DNA of 64,000 nucleotides from NCBI RefSeq assembly GCF_024500045.1, contig NZ_JTEO01000002.1, positions 620,001 to 684,000 on the forward strand, written 5' to 3'. The first letter of the stretch is position 1, and each line of letters begins with the position of its first letter. This DNA comes from Methanolobus chelungpuianus (GTDB taxonomy: Archaea; Halobacteriota; Methanosarcinia; Methanosarcinales; Methanosarcinaceae). A program made the position numbers and the translations under genes. The notes below the pieces were generated by a model, which had not been told where the DNA came from, did not search any database, and was given only the letters and a program-made list of their open reading frames with translations. Positions 8,766 to 18,500 of the stretch are shown here, one piece after another.

Positions 8766-8846
8766 ATGCTTTACTGGATAATTCGTATTCTGATTGCCAT
8801 AATCGTCCTTGTGATATTATGGCAGATATTACTGCTTCTGCTCTAA
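8766..8846 (+). CDS. possible 26-residue membrane peptide
   Basis: An ORF of 26 codons beginning MLYWIIRILIAIIVLVILWQ and ending in a leucine run. It would be a single hydrophobic helix with one arginine. GGGGAG stands about nine bases before the ATG (8754-8759). Its length, composition and ribosome site suit a small membrane peptide, but an ORF this short could occur by chance. It lies downstream of the dehydrogenase remnant. Confidence 0.4.
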   Translation: MLYWIIRILIAIIVLVILWQILLLLL

Positions 8847-9049
8847 GTCGGATTGACTGTCAGTTATATGACAGGCTGCAGATATAAGTGATATCATACG
8901 TTAAATTTCAGCAGGGATTCTGTTAGAATTCCAGCCTTATTTTTATTGCCATACATGTCCGCTCAGCCCCAAGGCCGGCTGTATCATGTTTACCTTGCCG
9001 GTACACCTGCAGGCAGTCCGCTTATTCTCTTCGGGTTGCTGGCCAAGTT

Positions 9050-9262
9050 CTATTTGAGATTTATGGACCAGGCGTTACCATTCTTTTGCATGCAGATCTT
9101 GTCTTCCCTTGCAAGCCAACCTATAGCCATGAAGACAGTCTGGGAATCAAAACCGCTCTCCTTGAGTATTTTCTTTACGTTGGTAAGATTGGACCCGCCC
9201 TTTTCAAGCAGCCTGTAAACATGTCCGGCTGCATCCCCTATGTTAAGACATACCTCATCCAT
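9050..9262 (-). CDS. winged-helix (DUF2582-type) small protein
   Basis: A protein of about 70 residues. The segment DEVCLNIGDAAGHVYRLLEK, followed by NLTNVKKILKES and MAIGWLAREDKI, matches the compact winged helix-turn-helix fold known as DUF2582, in which the GWLARE stretch belongs to the recognition region. It is likely to be a nucleic-acid-binding protein, but no target is known. The upstream in-frame codon at 9271 is a GTG; the ATG at 9262 gives the usual family start and is preferred. It sits 36 bp beyond the end of the debranching-enzyme gene in divergent-promoter territory, and is transcribed in the same direction. Confidence 0.75.
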   Translation of the reverse strand: MDEVCLNIGDAAGHVYRLLEKGGSNLTNVKKILKESGFDSQTVFMAIGWLAREDKICMQKNGNAWSINLK

Positions 9263-9306
9263 AATATTCACTTGACTTAATTGTTTATAAGCTTTTATGA
9301 GTCATA

Positions 9307-11298
9307 TCAGTCCCTACTGCCGATATCCTCTACATAGGCACGCAATATTTCAGCCACGCTCCATGCCTGGGAGATAGTACCTCCGGGATTGTGGGGTGCG
9401 TCTCCGTCGAATACTTCGGAGACGGTGCCGATGCCTGCTTCTTCCAGATGCACTTCTATTCCCTTGAGCAGGTTCCTCATTTCATCCTTGCTTCGATTTG
9501 AACGTCCGTTGACCTTAATGTATGCCGTTATATATGGGCCGAGCAGCCAGGGCCAGACAGTACCGTTATGATAGGCTGTGTCCCTGCTTTCCGTATCGCC
9601 CTGGTAGATACCCATGTAGAACGGATCTGACGGGGAAAGTGTCCTGAGGCCATATGGAGTCAGCAATTCATCCTTAACAATTTGCATTATGCTTTTTTCA
9701 CTGACATGAGGAAGCATTGTAAAAGGCAGTGATACGGCAAGCACCTGGTTTGGTCTTACAGAGGCATCTTTCAGGCATACAGGTTCATTGCTGCCGGGCT
9801 TCTCAGGGCAGGGGATGCAATCATAGAGGCAGCCTTTATCCTCATTCCAGAATGCCCCTTCGAAATTCTCTTTCGTAAGCTCTGCAACCTCATAGAAAGC
9901 AGAGGTATCTTTGCCAAGTTTCTCCCCCATTGTCGATGCCTGCAGCAGGGCATTGTACCACAGAGCATTGATCTCGCATGTCTTTCCCCGGCGTGATGTC
10001 AGTTCCCTGCCTCTTACTTTTATATCCATCCATGTGAGCTGCCCGCCCTGTGATATCAGGCCGTCTGCTTCCATTCTTATGTCATGTTTTGTTCCCCTGC
10101 AATAGTGGTCGATTATGCTCTCAACAGTGTCCCATACACCTGCTACAAAGTCCAGGTCTTCTGTGTAGTCCAGGTACTTTCTGAGGGAATGGATAAACCA
10201 CAGGGAGGCATCCACCGTATTGTATGCAATCTCACCTGAAGGGCTTTCCGGGAAAAAATTGGGTATAAGTCCCCCACTGCAATTGGCTGCGAATGTTGCG
10301 AGTATGCTCCTAGCATCATCAAATCTTCCGGTAACAAGGGTGAGGCCGGGCAGTGAGATCATGGAATCCCTGCCCCAGTCCGAATACCAGTGATAGCCTG
10401 CTATGATAGATTTTGAACCGGTCGATTGCCGGTGTACTATGAATGAGTCTCCGGCCCTGATCAGCCTGTTAAGAAGATCGTCTTTATGGGCCTGCTTTTC
10501 AGTGAGCTGGTTCCGGCGCCGCATTTCATGGTTAAATATCCGGTCAACGTCATTCATATCCAGCGATATCCCTGAAGTTGAAGCTGCAATGAAGAACGAT
10601 GACTCACCCCTGCCGACCTCAGTCTCGAAGTAACCCGGATTGAAGTTATCCTCCCGGAATGGATATCCTCTTGAGAGCTCTGTCATGTATTCCATATTGT
10701 AATACCAGTAGGCTTTAGGCGTGAAGGGAATGTCCGAATCAATGTAGAGCCTCTCCCCTTCCCTCTCAAGAACCGTGCCGGTGTCGTGTAGTTGCTGCTC
10801 AAGCCGCAGATCTCCCGAGCTGGTAAGTTTATGTATGTCTCTGTTATTGACTAGCGGAAGCACCCTGAAAGTGACAGTGTCATGTGAAGGGTTGGAGATA
10901 TCATAGCGGACAACTGTCGTGTTCTCGCCGTGAACCATGGTTATCTTCTTTCTGACAGAGACGTCCTCCGCAAAATACCGGAATTCCGGAAAAGGTTCTG
11001 TGGAAAAGTTCTGAAGATGGCGATAGCCCTGCGGGTGCAAAGCGCCCGGGTACTGGTGTGCTGCAAACTGGCATGCCCGGCTGCCGACCTGTATCTCCTC
11101 GTCAAGGGATGAGAGCATCACTCTCCTGCGTACCGGGGGATTAATGGCTGCCACAAGCAGGCCATGGTATTTTCTTGTATTCATTCCTGTGGCTGTGGAT
11201 GAAGCATAGCCGCCAAGACCGTTGGTTATTATCCATTCCCTGTTTATGCCTTTTGCAGGCAGCTTTTCACTGTCTGTACTACCCTTAGTACTGTCCAT
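9307..11298 (-). CDS. glycogen debranching enzyme (amylo-alpha-1,6-glucosidase)
   Basis: A 663-residue protein of the archaeal glycogen-debranching family. The N-terminal domain starts with REWIITNGLGGYASSTATGM and RKYHGLLVAA, the classic opening of these enzymes. The C-terminal (alpha/alpha)6 barrel has GYHWYSDWGRDSMISLPGLT and GDTESRDTAYHNGTVWPWLL, which hold the conserved acidic residues. It would remove alpha-1,6 branch stubs left by phosphorylase. It lies 24 bp downstream of the GH15 gene, so the two form a degradative operon next to the larger glycogen operon at 20.9-30 kb. Confidence 0.94.
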   Translation of the reverse strand: MDSTKGSTDSEKLPAKGINREWIITNGLGGYASSTATGMNTRKYHGLLVAAINPPVRRRVMLSSLDEEIQVGSRACQFAAHQYPGALHPQGYRHLQNFSTEPFPEFRYFAEDVSVRKKITMVHGENTTVVRYDISNPSHDTVTFRVLPLVNNRDIHKLTSSGDLRLEQQLHDTGTVLEREGERLYIDSDIPFTPKAYWYYNMEYMTELSRGYPFREDNFNPGYFETEVGRGESSFFIAASTSGISLDMNDVDRIFNHEMRRRNQLTEKQAHKDDLLNRLIRAGDSFIVHRQSTGSKSIIAGYHWYSDWGRDSMISLPGLTLVTGRFDDARSILATFAANCSGGLIPNFFPESPSGEIAYNTVDASLWFIHSLRKYLDYTEDLDFVAGVWDTVESIIDHYCRGTKHDIRMEADGLISQGGQLTWMDIKVRGRELTSRRGKTCEINALWYNALLQASTMGEKLGKDTSAFYEVAELTKENFEGAFWNEDKGCLYDCIPCPEKPGSNEPVCLKDASVRPNQVLAVSLPFTMLPHVSEKSIMQIVKDELLTPYGLRTLSPSDPFYMGIYQGDTESRDTAYHNGTVWPWLLGPYITAYIKVNGRSNRSKDEMRNLLKGIEVHLEEAGIGTVSEVFDGDAPHNPGGTISQAWSVAEILRAYVEDIGSRD

Positions 11299-11322
11299 AC
11301 TGTTATCCCGCTCCTCTTAAGA

Positions 11323-13290
11323 TCATATTGACCCGGAATCTATTAATAATGCATTATCCAGTTCATCCAGTACTATTAAGTTCTCGAGCATAAGGGCGCA
11401 GCTCCAGCTTAAGGGAATGGCCCAAGCAGGTTCGCCGGTGTGCCTGTTTACCTGCTCCGGCAATAAACCGGTACTTGTAGCACCCCTGAGTGCCCATCTG
11501 ATATATTCCAGAGCCTCCGATTTGGCTTTCCAGCCTTCGGTTTCATTTCCTGTCCTCTCACCTGATCCTGCAAGGGCCAGCAGAGCCCTGGACAGCCATA
11601 GGGTTGTAACAATCCAGGGATTTCCATCAATATAATTGTCGGTTTCGTAGCGTTTTATCCCCCGATGTCCGTTCACAGGCACCCCTAGCTTTTTCTCAAC
11701 AGTGCGGATGGTCGAGAGTATCATCTCCCTTTCCCTTTCGTCGTCTGCACTGAGCATGCCGAAAGGTACGAATACCCCAAGGATACTGGCATCGACTTCG
11801 GTGTCCGTCCTGCCGTCCACCCTGCCCCTTGCGAAATACCCTTCAGGCAGCCAGAACTCTCGAACAGTCGCCTCCTTGATGAGCTTCGCCCTTCCAAGCC
11901 ATCTGCTTGCGAGTTCCTGCTCGCCGTATTCAGCAGCAATGTTCGCAGCCCCCGTAAGCCCTCCGTATATGGCAGCATTTGTGTGAGTGAACGTGCCCTT
12001 GTATGATTCCCACAGGCAGGTGCAGGAATCGTGAAGGCCACCGGTAGTTCTCCTCATCAGGTATTCGGCAGCAGGCAGTACACTTGGCCATATCTCGCTG
12101 AGAAAGGCGCTCCGGGACGCTGGTTGCAGGCCCTGGAAGTATCTGCCCATTGCAAAGAGTGTCGCCCCGGTCTCGTCCATCTGCGTGGAGAAGCTGAAGT
12201 TCCCCCAGGAAGAGCCCAGGCTCCCGTCCAGCCAGTAGCGCTGGAACCAGGAGCCGTCGGACAGCTGCGTCTTCCTGCACCATCTGAAGAAACGCATGCA
12301 GAAGTCAGGATAACCTGCATTGAGGAGCGCAAGCACTGTCTCGGCAGCGTCCCTGTTCCAGCAGTACCCATATCCTCCGCTCAGCTCAAACTCATGGTCG
12401 AACTCGGGAGCTGCGACAAAAGAACCTTCCTCCGGGTCGCTCAGAAGGGACAGGGTCAATAAGGACCGATTGAAAGCGCTGATAAGATCCTCACGGTTGT
12501 CATCCACGATCTGTGGTAGCGTGATCCTTCTGCTTCCCGACAGCCAGCCAGTCCGTTCCTCGTAAACCTTTTTTACCATTCTTTCCACATTTTCAGTGCC
12601 TGCTGTTCTCATTTTACTGTAGAGCATCTCCCTTGTGGGTGCTGCACCGATGAAAACTGTTATCTCCCTGCCTGAGCCCGGCTCTATGTCCAGCTTCCAT
12701 CCAATGGCGCTGTTGAGCCTGCCTATCTCCTCACGCTTGTTGTGCAGTTGCCCGTCCCGCATATCATATAGTGCGTTGGTCCATATATCCGAGTCAAGGG
12801 CCCTGCCCACCTGCCATTCTTCGAATGAGGGTCTTGAGCTAAGTCCCAGGTGATAGTTTCTCCAGTAGTGTACAAGTATTCGGGCTTCGGGGTCACAGAA
12901 GGCGGAGTTCTTCTTAACTGTCTCTCCTGCCTGGAACTTCGAGTAGTAATAGAATCTGCCATGGAATCCTTCAGAAGCGCTGATTCTGTAATTACGCACC
13001 ATTATGGGATGACTGGGATGAGCGAGGTCCAGGATGTCCATGCTCAGCCCTCCCTGCCGGCGGAGGTGAGTGACCACGACATTTGTATCTTCTATGTAGC
13101 TCTGGGTCGCATGCCATTCATGGTCATCGGACCAGATAAGCCTCTTCCCGTCATGCAGGCATGCCTGCGATTCCTCTACATGCTGGGCAAAGTCCCTGCC
13201 GGGATAGAAGAAACCGAAAATTTCCGCCTTCTTTCCCATTGTAACAAGCAGTTTCTCGTTACCAAGTATCGCATTGGGTTGCCTTATCAT
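11323..13290 (-). CDS. GH15 family glucoamylase / glucan glucosidase
   Basis: A 655-residue glycoside hydrolase of family 15. The N-terminal beta-sandwich is followed by the (alpha/alpha)6 barrel with GYGYCWNRDAAETVLALLNA, DGSWFQRYWLDG and the FSTQMDETGATLFAMGRY segment, in which the QxDExG glutamate is a conserved catalytic-site residue. The late LPEQVNRHTGEPAWAIPLSW carries the second conserved Glu. These enzymes release glucose from ends of maltodextrin or glycogen. GGGGAG lies upstream of the ATG. A 7-bp hairpin in the leader is described separately. It is expressed with the debranching enzyme. Confidence 0.93.
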   Translation of the reverse strand: MIRQPNAILGNEKLLVTMGKKAEIFGFFYPGRDFAQHVEESQACLHDGKRLIWSDDHEWHATQSYIEDTNVVVTHLRRQGGLSMDILDLAHPSHPIMVRNYRISASEGFHGRFYYYSKFQAGETVKKNSAFCDPEARILVHYWRNYHLGLSSRPSFEEWQVGRALDSDIWTNALYDMRDGQLHNKREEIGRLNSAIGWKLDIEPGSGREITVFIGAAPTREMLYSKMRTAGTENVERMVKKVYEERTGWLSGSRRITLPQIVDDNREDLISAFNRSLLTLSLLSDPEEGSFVAAPEFDHEFELSGGYGYCWNRDAAETVLALLNAGYPDFCMRFFRWCRKTQLSDGSWFQRYWLDGSLGSSWGNFSFSTQMDETGATLFAMGRYFQGLQPASRSAFLSEIWPSVLPAAEYLMRRTTGGLHDSCTCLWESYKGTFTHTNAAIYGGLTGAANIAAEYGEQELASRWLGRAKLIKEATVREFWLPEGYFARGRVDGRTDTEVDASILGVFVPFGMLSADDEREREMILSTIRTVEKKLGVPVNGHRGIKRYETDNYIDGNPWIVTTLWLSRALLALAGSGERTGNETEGWKAKSEALEYIRWALRGATSTGLLPEQVNRHTGEPAWAIPLSWSCALMLENLIVLDELDNALLIDSGSI

Positions 13291-13645
13291 CTTGAATCTC
13301 CCCTAATAACAATTCCGGTTGCCGGGCACTGTCTTCGGAATACGTGCCCGTCCCTTCTTTTAACTTCGAGAACAGGTCCGTATTTCCATATGCTATTGAA
13401 TACATATACACGCTCTGTAACACCTTTACCCGGCACAGAGGATTATATTTTTATGACGACTTTGCAAATGAAGATTCCGACTAAATGATAATGTTACTCT
13501 TATTAGTTATTAACTTAAGTCTGTATTTGAAACTATTACTGGAAGCCGCTGATTTGTCTGATTGTAGGTTTGTAGGACGTTGAGACTGATTCGAAACAGT
13601 ATATTTTGTGCAAATAGCGAATGAACTGTACAGCAGTTACAAGTT
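13291..13645. other. AT-rich spacer with GH15 promoter
   Basis: A gap of about 355 bp. The right-hand side near the GH15 gene holds its TATA-like box and leader hairpin; the remainder, 13450-13645, is AT-rich and shows no gene or repeat that I can support. Confidence 0.5.
13323..13350 (-). promoter_or_regulatory. hairpin in the 5' leader of the GH15-debranching operon
   Basis: CGGGCAC and GTGCCCG (13323-13329 and 13344-13350) form a perfect 7-bp stem with a 14-nt loop, 32 bases before the start codon on the minus strand. A TATA-like TGTATATG near 13396-13405 would place the transcript start near 13375, so the hairpin falls in the untranslated leader. The role is unknown. Confidence 0.4.
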
Positions 13646-13951
13646 TCATACGAATCTAAACGTAGCAATGATGCAAATAATGACCCAGATAAACCATAAA
13701 ATGGCGGTTAAAATTCCAACAATGACTGCTTTTGATAGATTTTTTGTTAGTATTGCATATGCGATGGCTGAAGTGATGCCAGGTAGCATAAACCATAGAG
13801 TTGGTATATTTCGCAGAAGCCCTCTCAGGAGTTGGCTTTCTAGAGAAAAAGATGCAATGTGATATAGTGCCACTGTTCCTAGAATGAGAAAAACTCCAAC
13901 CGTGTTTTCACTTAGATATTTACCTTTGATTTGCATAGTCCTCTTTGTCAC
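13646..13951 (-). CDS. small membrane protein, paralogue A
   Basis: An unrecognised protein of about 100 residues with three hydrophobic segments. Key stretches are KYLSENTVGVFLILGTVALYH, LRNIPTLWFMLPGITSAIAYA and TKNLSKAVIVGILTAILWFI. It is clearly related to the protein at 14587-14901 over its whole length (ENT-G, IPG, YA-LTKN, KA-VGILT-ILWFIW). The likely start is the MQIKGKYL methionine at 13936, which aligns with MQSKMKYL in the paralogue; the open frame runs five codons further. The surrounding DNA is more AT-rich than that of the flanking enzymes. Function unknown. Confidence 0.7.
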   Translation of the reverse strand: MTKRTMQIKGKYLSENTVGVFLILGTVALYHIASFSLESQLLRGLLRNIPTLWFMLPGITSAIAYAILTKNLSKAVIVGILTAILWFIWVIICIIATFRFV

Positions 13952-14138
13952 TATATTTTATAAGAATAGATTTCTTTCGTAATAATCCTCTATTTCTAGG
14001 CTAGAATGTGAATTATCTGGAGATGCAATTGCAAAGTGCTTCATTGTAAAAAATTGTCATAAACTGATATGGAGGATATGAAATGAAAGACAGGTTTTTC
14101 TGATTTGAATATTGCGAACCCAGCTAGTTGTTCTTACA

Positions 14139-14540
14139 TTATTGAACTATTTTATTTTTCAGGATCTTGATCAGCCGGGCAATTGAAATGCCTATAACTG
14201 ACCCGATCGATATGGTGAGGACCAGCGGCAACACAACCATTATTACAAGAAGCAAAACAGTTGTTATATCATTCCCTACTAAGATTTTCAATGTAACTGA
14301 AATAAGGGTGAATATATATTCAATAATAGGCTCCACGATGAGTACTACTATGGTATCAGCGATAAATGCTGGAAGTGATGCTAGAGCGTATATTGTATTT
14401 GTGGTGAGAGCCCGGATATAGTCATCGTATGCAATATGGGAAGGTGGATATGATGCATAAGCACTAAAGACGTAAAGCATGCCACTGTATAAACCCCATA
14501 CTGCACCTAGTACCCCTCCATTTTTTTCGTAGTTATCCAT
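14139..14540 (-). CDS. hypothetical membrane protein
   Basis: A 133-residue protein with a glycine-rich N-terminal segment (NGGVLGAVWGLYSGMLYVF), a central amphipathic or membrane region (ADTIVVLIVEPIIEYIF) and a strongly hydrophobic C-terminal pair of segments ending in a basic tail (RLIKILKNK). Three or four membrane passes are likely. I do not recognise the family. It lies between the two paralogous small membrane proteins, all on the minus strand, and may be functionally linked with them. Confidence 0.65.
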   Translation of the reverse strand: MDNYEKNGGVLGAVWGLYSGMLYVFSAYASYPPSHIAYDDYIRALTTNTIYALASLPAFIADTIVVLIVEPIIEYIFTLISVTLKILVGNDITTVLLLVIMVVLPLVLTISIGSVIGISIARLIKILKNKIVQ

Positions 14541-14586
14541 GTTTTCCCCAAATTAATAAAACAAATCTTCCATTAAATTGCAAATA

Positions 14587-14901
14587 TCAGTTTAATTCAA
14601 ATGTAGCTAGCATATAAGCAATAGCCCAGATGAACCATAGTATATTTGTTAAAACTCCAACAACAATTGCTTTTCTTATGTTCTTTGTCAGTACTGCATA
14701 TATAAGAGATGAAGCGATTCCAGGAATCATAAATACCCATACAACCGATATACTTCTTCTAAACTCTTGTAGTATGTCACTTTCCATATTCAGCATGTGA
14801 TACAGTACCAGTGTTCCGATTATGACAAGAATACCAATAGTATTCTCGTTCAAATATTTCATTTTTGACTGCATGTTTATTTTCCAAAAAATTGAAATCA
14901 T
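14587..14901 (-). CDS. small membrane protein, paralogue B
   Basis: A protein of about 95-104 residues with three hydrophobic segments, homologous to the product at 13646-13951: KYLNENTIGILVIIGTLVLY, FMIPGIASSLIYAVLTKNIR and VVGVLTNILWFIWAIAYM. The open frame starts at 14901, but the internal ATG at 14874 (MQSKMKYLNEN) gives an N terminus matching the paralogue. It is 46 bp upstream of the 133-residue membrane protein gene. The duplication around an unrelated membrane protein suggests a locally amplified accessory unit. Function unknown. Confidence 0.7.
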   Translation of the reverse strand: MISIFWKINMQSKMKYLNENTIGILVIIGTLVLYHMLNMESDILQEFRRSISVVWVFMIPGIASSLIYAVLTKNIRKAIVVGVLTNILWFIWAIAYMLATFELN

Positions 14902-15506
14902 TGTGAATATGTTATAAAATTCTGTGCAAATACTACATTATATTAACTTACTGAGCTAATTATGTTTAATGTACTTTGAACCTACATCTAACAACCATAA
15001 TTAATTATCGTGTTTCTACTCAAGTGCAAAGTTTAACAATTCGCCTTGAATGTTTATTCCATGTCATAAAATATGAGTATTGAGATCTGTAAATATTCTT
15101 ATTCTATTTTCTACTTTTTTTAGTATATAAAAGTAATGGAGCCTATTGTCAACTCATCATTTTTACTCTTATTTTTTAGCAGAACCTGATAAATTTTCTC
15201 TTCCCTGCTTTTACTTGTTAAAGTAAAGTTATGAAAAGTTCAGTTTAAATTTTTCTATTTAATATTGATTTGTAGAAATGGCTTCTAAGTTTTTAAAATA
15301 ATGTACGTATATTAAACACAAGAAATTAATTTAGAAATATTTAAGTATTAGTTAATATTTTTAAATCCTCTGTAATGGACTCTGTCTAAAAGCAATTATA
15401 ATTATCAATCTATTTCAATTATTTGGGTAGGATTGTGACAAAATCTATGTTCACTTTAGACTAGTTTAGACATGTGTTGCATTAATTATGTCAAAGAGGA
15501 GTAAAA
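14902..15506. other. long AT-rich non-coding stretch
   Basis: About 600 bp of very AT-rich sequence without a plausible gene on either strand. It includes the promoter region of the large surface-protein gene to the right. I see no inverted repeats, target duplications or tRNA fragment that would mark an integration end. Confidence 0.55.
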
Positions 15507-18500
15507 ATGAAACAAAAAACAAATTCTGACTTTAAACACAGAAGATGTATAGAAATATGTATACTGATAGCGCTTATACTACTTTGTTCGGCTATTCCTG
15601 CATTTGCTGCTGAAGACACCATCGATGTAAACATCATTGCGCCAACTCAAGTGGCGCCGGGTAGTTTATTGAAGGTTCGCGTATCCATATTCAATACGCA
15701 AGAACTTCCCTCACTTCAGGCCGAATCTATGAGCATCGAGGAGCAAATAAATAATCAGGACGCTGAGTTGAAATCTGAAAAAAAGAAGATTACAATTAAA
15801 GAGATAGACTATGAAAATCCTTTCCAGCTTGTTGAGGAAAAGACAGTTGGCAACAAAGTTTCAGATGCCAATTCCAAGGATAAGCAAGGTAATGATCTTC
15901 TGGTCCAGTCTTTTGAGACTACAAATACTTCCATATTCTCAATCTCAAAGCCAAAACCTGAAAAAAAATCCGTTAATCAAAAACTTGAGCCAATAGGCAA
16001 TACATTGAAGATCAGAAATAATCTCAATGAAGAGTTTAATGCTAAGATTAAAAAAGAAAATCTTTCAACCGAGCAGATTGAATATTACGTTGATCTGGAC
16101 AAAAAACTTCAAAAAATGATAAGTAAGGGAAAGACAAGCATAGTTCTTGAGGTTCCTGTTCCTGATAAATTCCCAGAAGGTGAAATTCTCACTATACCTG
16201 TTGACGTGGTATATTCAACAGAGTCATCTGCAACAGAGACAATTTCCACATTGGCAACTGTTACTGTTACCTCTAATCCTGTACCAAAAAGAGCTATAAT
16301 CATAGATATAGATGGTCTGAAACGTGACGCTCTATACAATTCTCTTTCAGACATGCCAAATATGTCTGTAATCGCTGATAACGGTGTCAGGTTTACAGAT
16401 GCAAAAACTGTGTTTCCATCGGTAACTTTGGCAACACAAGCATCCATCTTCACAGGTAATTATCCTAAACAACATGAAATTGCTGGAAACAGATGGTTTG
16501 AAAAGAGTAGTCGAACTTATCGTGATTATTGGCTGGAGGTCTGGTATGACCTAGATTTCAATTCGTGGTATGGTCTCTTCTGGTATCCTATTTGGACCGA
16601 AGGAACAGCAAACAAAGACTTAAGCAGTGATGTCGATACTATATATGAAGCTGCAAGTAGCATTGGTATGGATAGTACAATAATCTATAATCATTATGGT
16701 AGACATATTGATGATGTTGGCGATAAGACTAAGTGGGTAAAGCCTTTATTAGCGGGATGGTACCATTATGACCATCAACATGATAAGGAGGATGAAAAAG
16801 CAATATCTGCAGCTATGTGTGAACTTGATGATCATGCACCGAGTATTTTTACTATTTACCTGCCTGGGTTAGATGGATATAGCCATTATTATGGATCAAA
16901 CGGAGTGGATCCTTACAACCAAGAATACTATCTAAAGAATCATGTCGATATAGAAGTCGGTCGTCTTCTCTATGGAGGTGAGTGTGATTATTTTGAATAT
17001 TACGATGGTCTAATTGATTCTGGTCTTATGTATGAAACCCTGTTTATAGTTGTGTCAGATCACGGCCATATTTCTGTTGATAATGAATTGGACATAAATA
17101 AAACTGAATTAGAAAACACTTTGACAATTGCGGGGTTTATAACTGACGATGAAGAAGATGATTCTGATGATTACGATGCAACAGCGGCACCAAATGGAGG
17201 CATGGCACAGATATATATCCGCGATACGGATACTAATGATTGGAACGACCAGCCAGAGTTGGATGATCTGCTTCCTGCTTTAGATGCATATAAGTCTCAC
17301 TCGTATGTTGATGTGATATTGGTCAGGTACTCAGGGTCGAACGGATACAGGGTTTATACAGGAGACGGCAATACTCAGGACTTAAAGACCTTCTTTGCAG
17401 GTAAAACGGATTATGTTGACGCTGTTAATCGTATAAACGGATTGAACTCCGCGAGAAGCGGGGACATAGTTTTACTGGCCAATTCTGCGGACGGATGGTA
17501 TTTTGATAACGACGAACAGGAAAGCGAACATGGTGGCCTCAGTCCTGATGAGTCGTACATTCCATTGATATTCTCAGGACCGACTATAAGAAAAGGCGTG
17601 GATACAACACCTGCAAGCAATATCGATATGGCAACAACGATTGCAGATCTGCTCGGTTTCTCAATGCCTAAAGCTGACGGAAAGGTTTTGCCGGTGCAGG
17701 ATTCCTTTGGATACAGGGTAAAGGACAGTAACACATACGGAGGACCTGACTATGACTGGATAGAAATCTCACAAACCGGTACGGGGATATTGGCCGATTC
17801 CGATGACGGCATAGTCAGTAATATTGACATTGGTTTCTTCTTCAATTATTATGGTACGGACTATAGCAGGCTGGGTGTAGCAAACAATGGTCTCCTATTC
17901 TCCGGTGCAACAACGTCTACATATGTAAATGAACCTATAGGACAATCTGCTTCTGCCCACGGTTTCATTTCACCTTACTGGGATGATCTTGTGACATGGG
18001 AGGGAGGTCGTGTTTATTATCAAACTCTAGGAACGGCTCCTAACAGGATCTTTGTTGTGGAATGGGTGGACAATCAACACTATTCTAGTTCTACGAGCGG
18101 AATAACCTTTGAAGCTATATTGTATGAGGGAAGTAACAATATCAGGTTCCAGTATAAGGATGTGGATTTTGGCTCAGTATATTGGGCAACCAGTTATGAC
18201 CGCCCTCCCTACAATAAAGGGGGTTCAGCTACAGTTGGAATTGAATCACCTGATGGAAATGGGGGAATTCAGTATTCTTACAATAAACAGGTGATAAATC
18301 CCGAACTGGCGATTCTCTTCAAATTCCCGCAGTATGCAGGAACCAATCTCTATCTCTCAGCACAAGCACCTGTAGCCAAAGACCGCGGCAGCAATATGAC
18401 TTATAGGCTGTACTACCACAACTTTGGGGACTCAGCAGCTCAAAATGCAGTGCTCACCGATAGCTTACCCAGTCAGGTTGAATTCATCTCTGCATCAGGC

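Noticed and set aside
12850-13488. 212-codon open frame on the plus strand
   Set aside because: Antisense to the GH15 glucoamylase N-terminal domain and its leader; no recognisable product.
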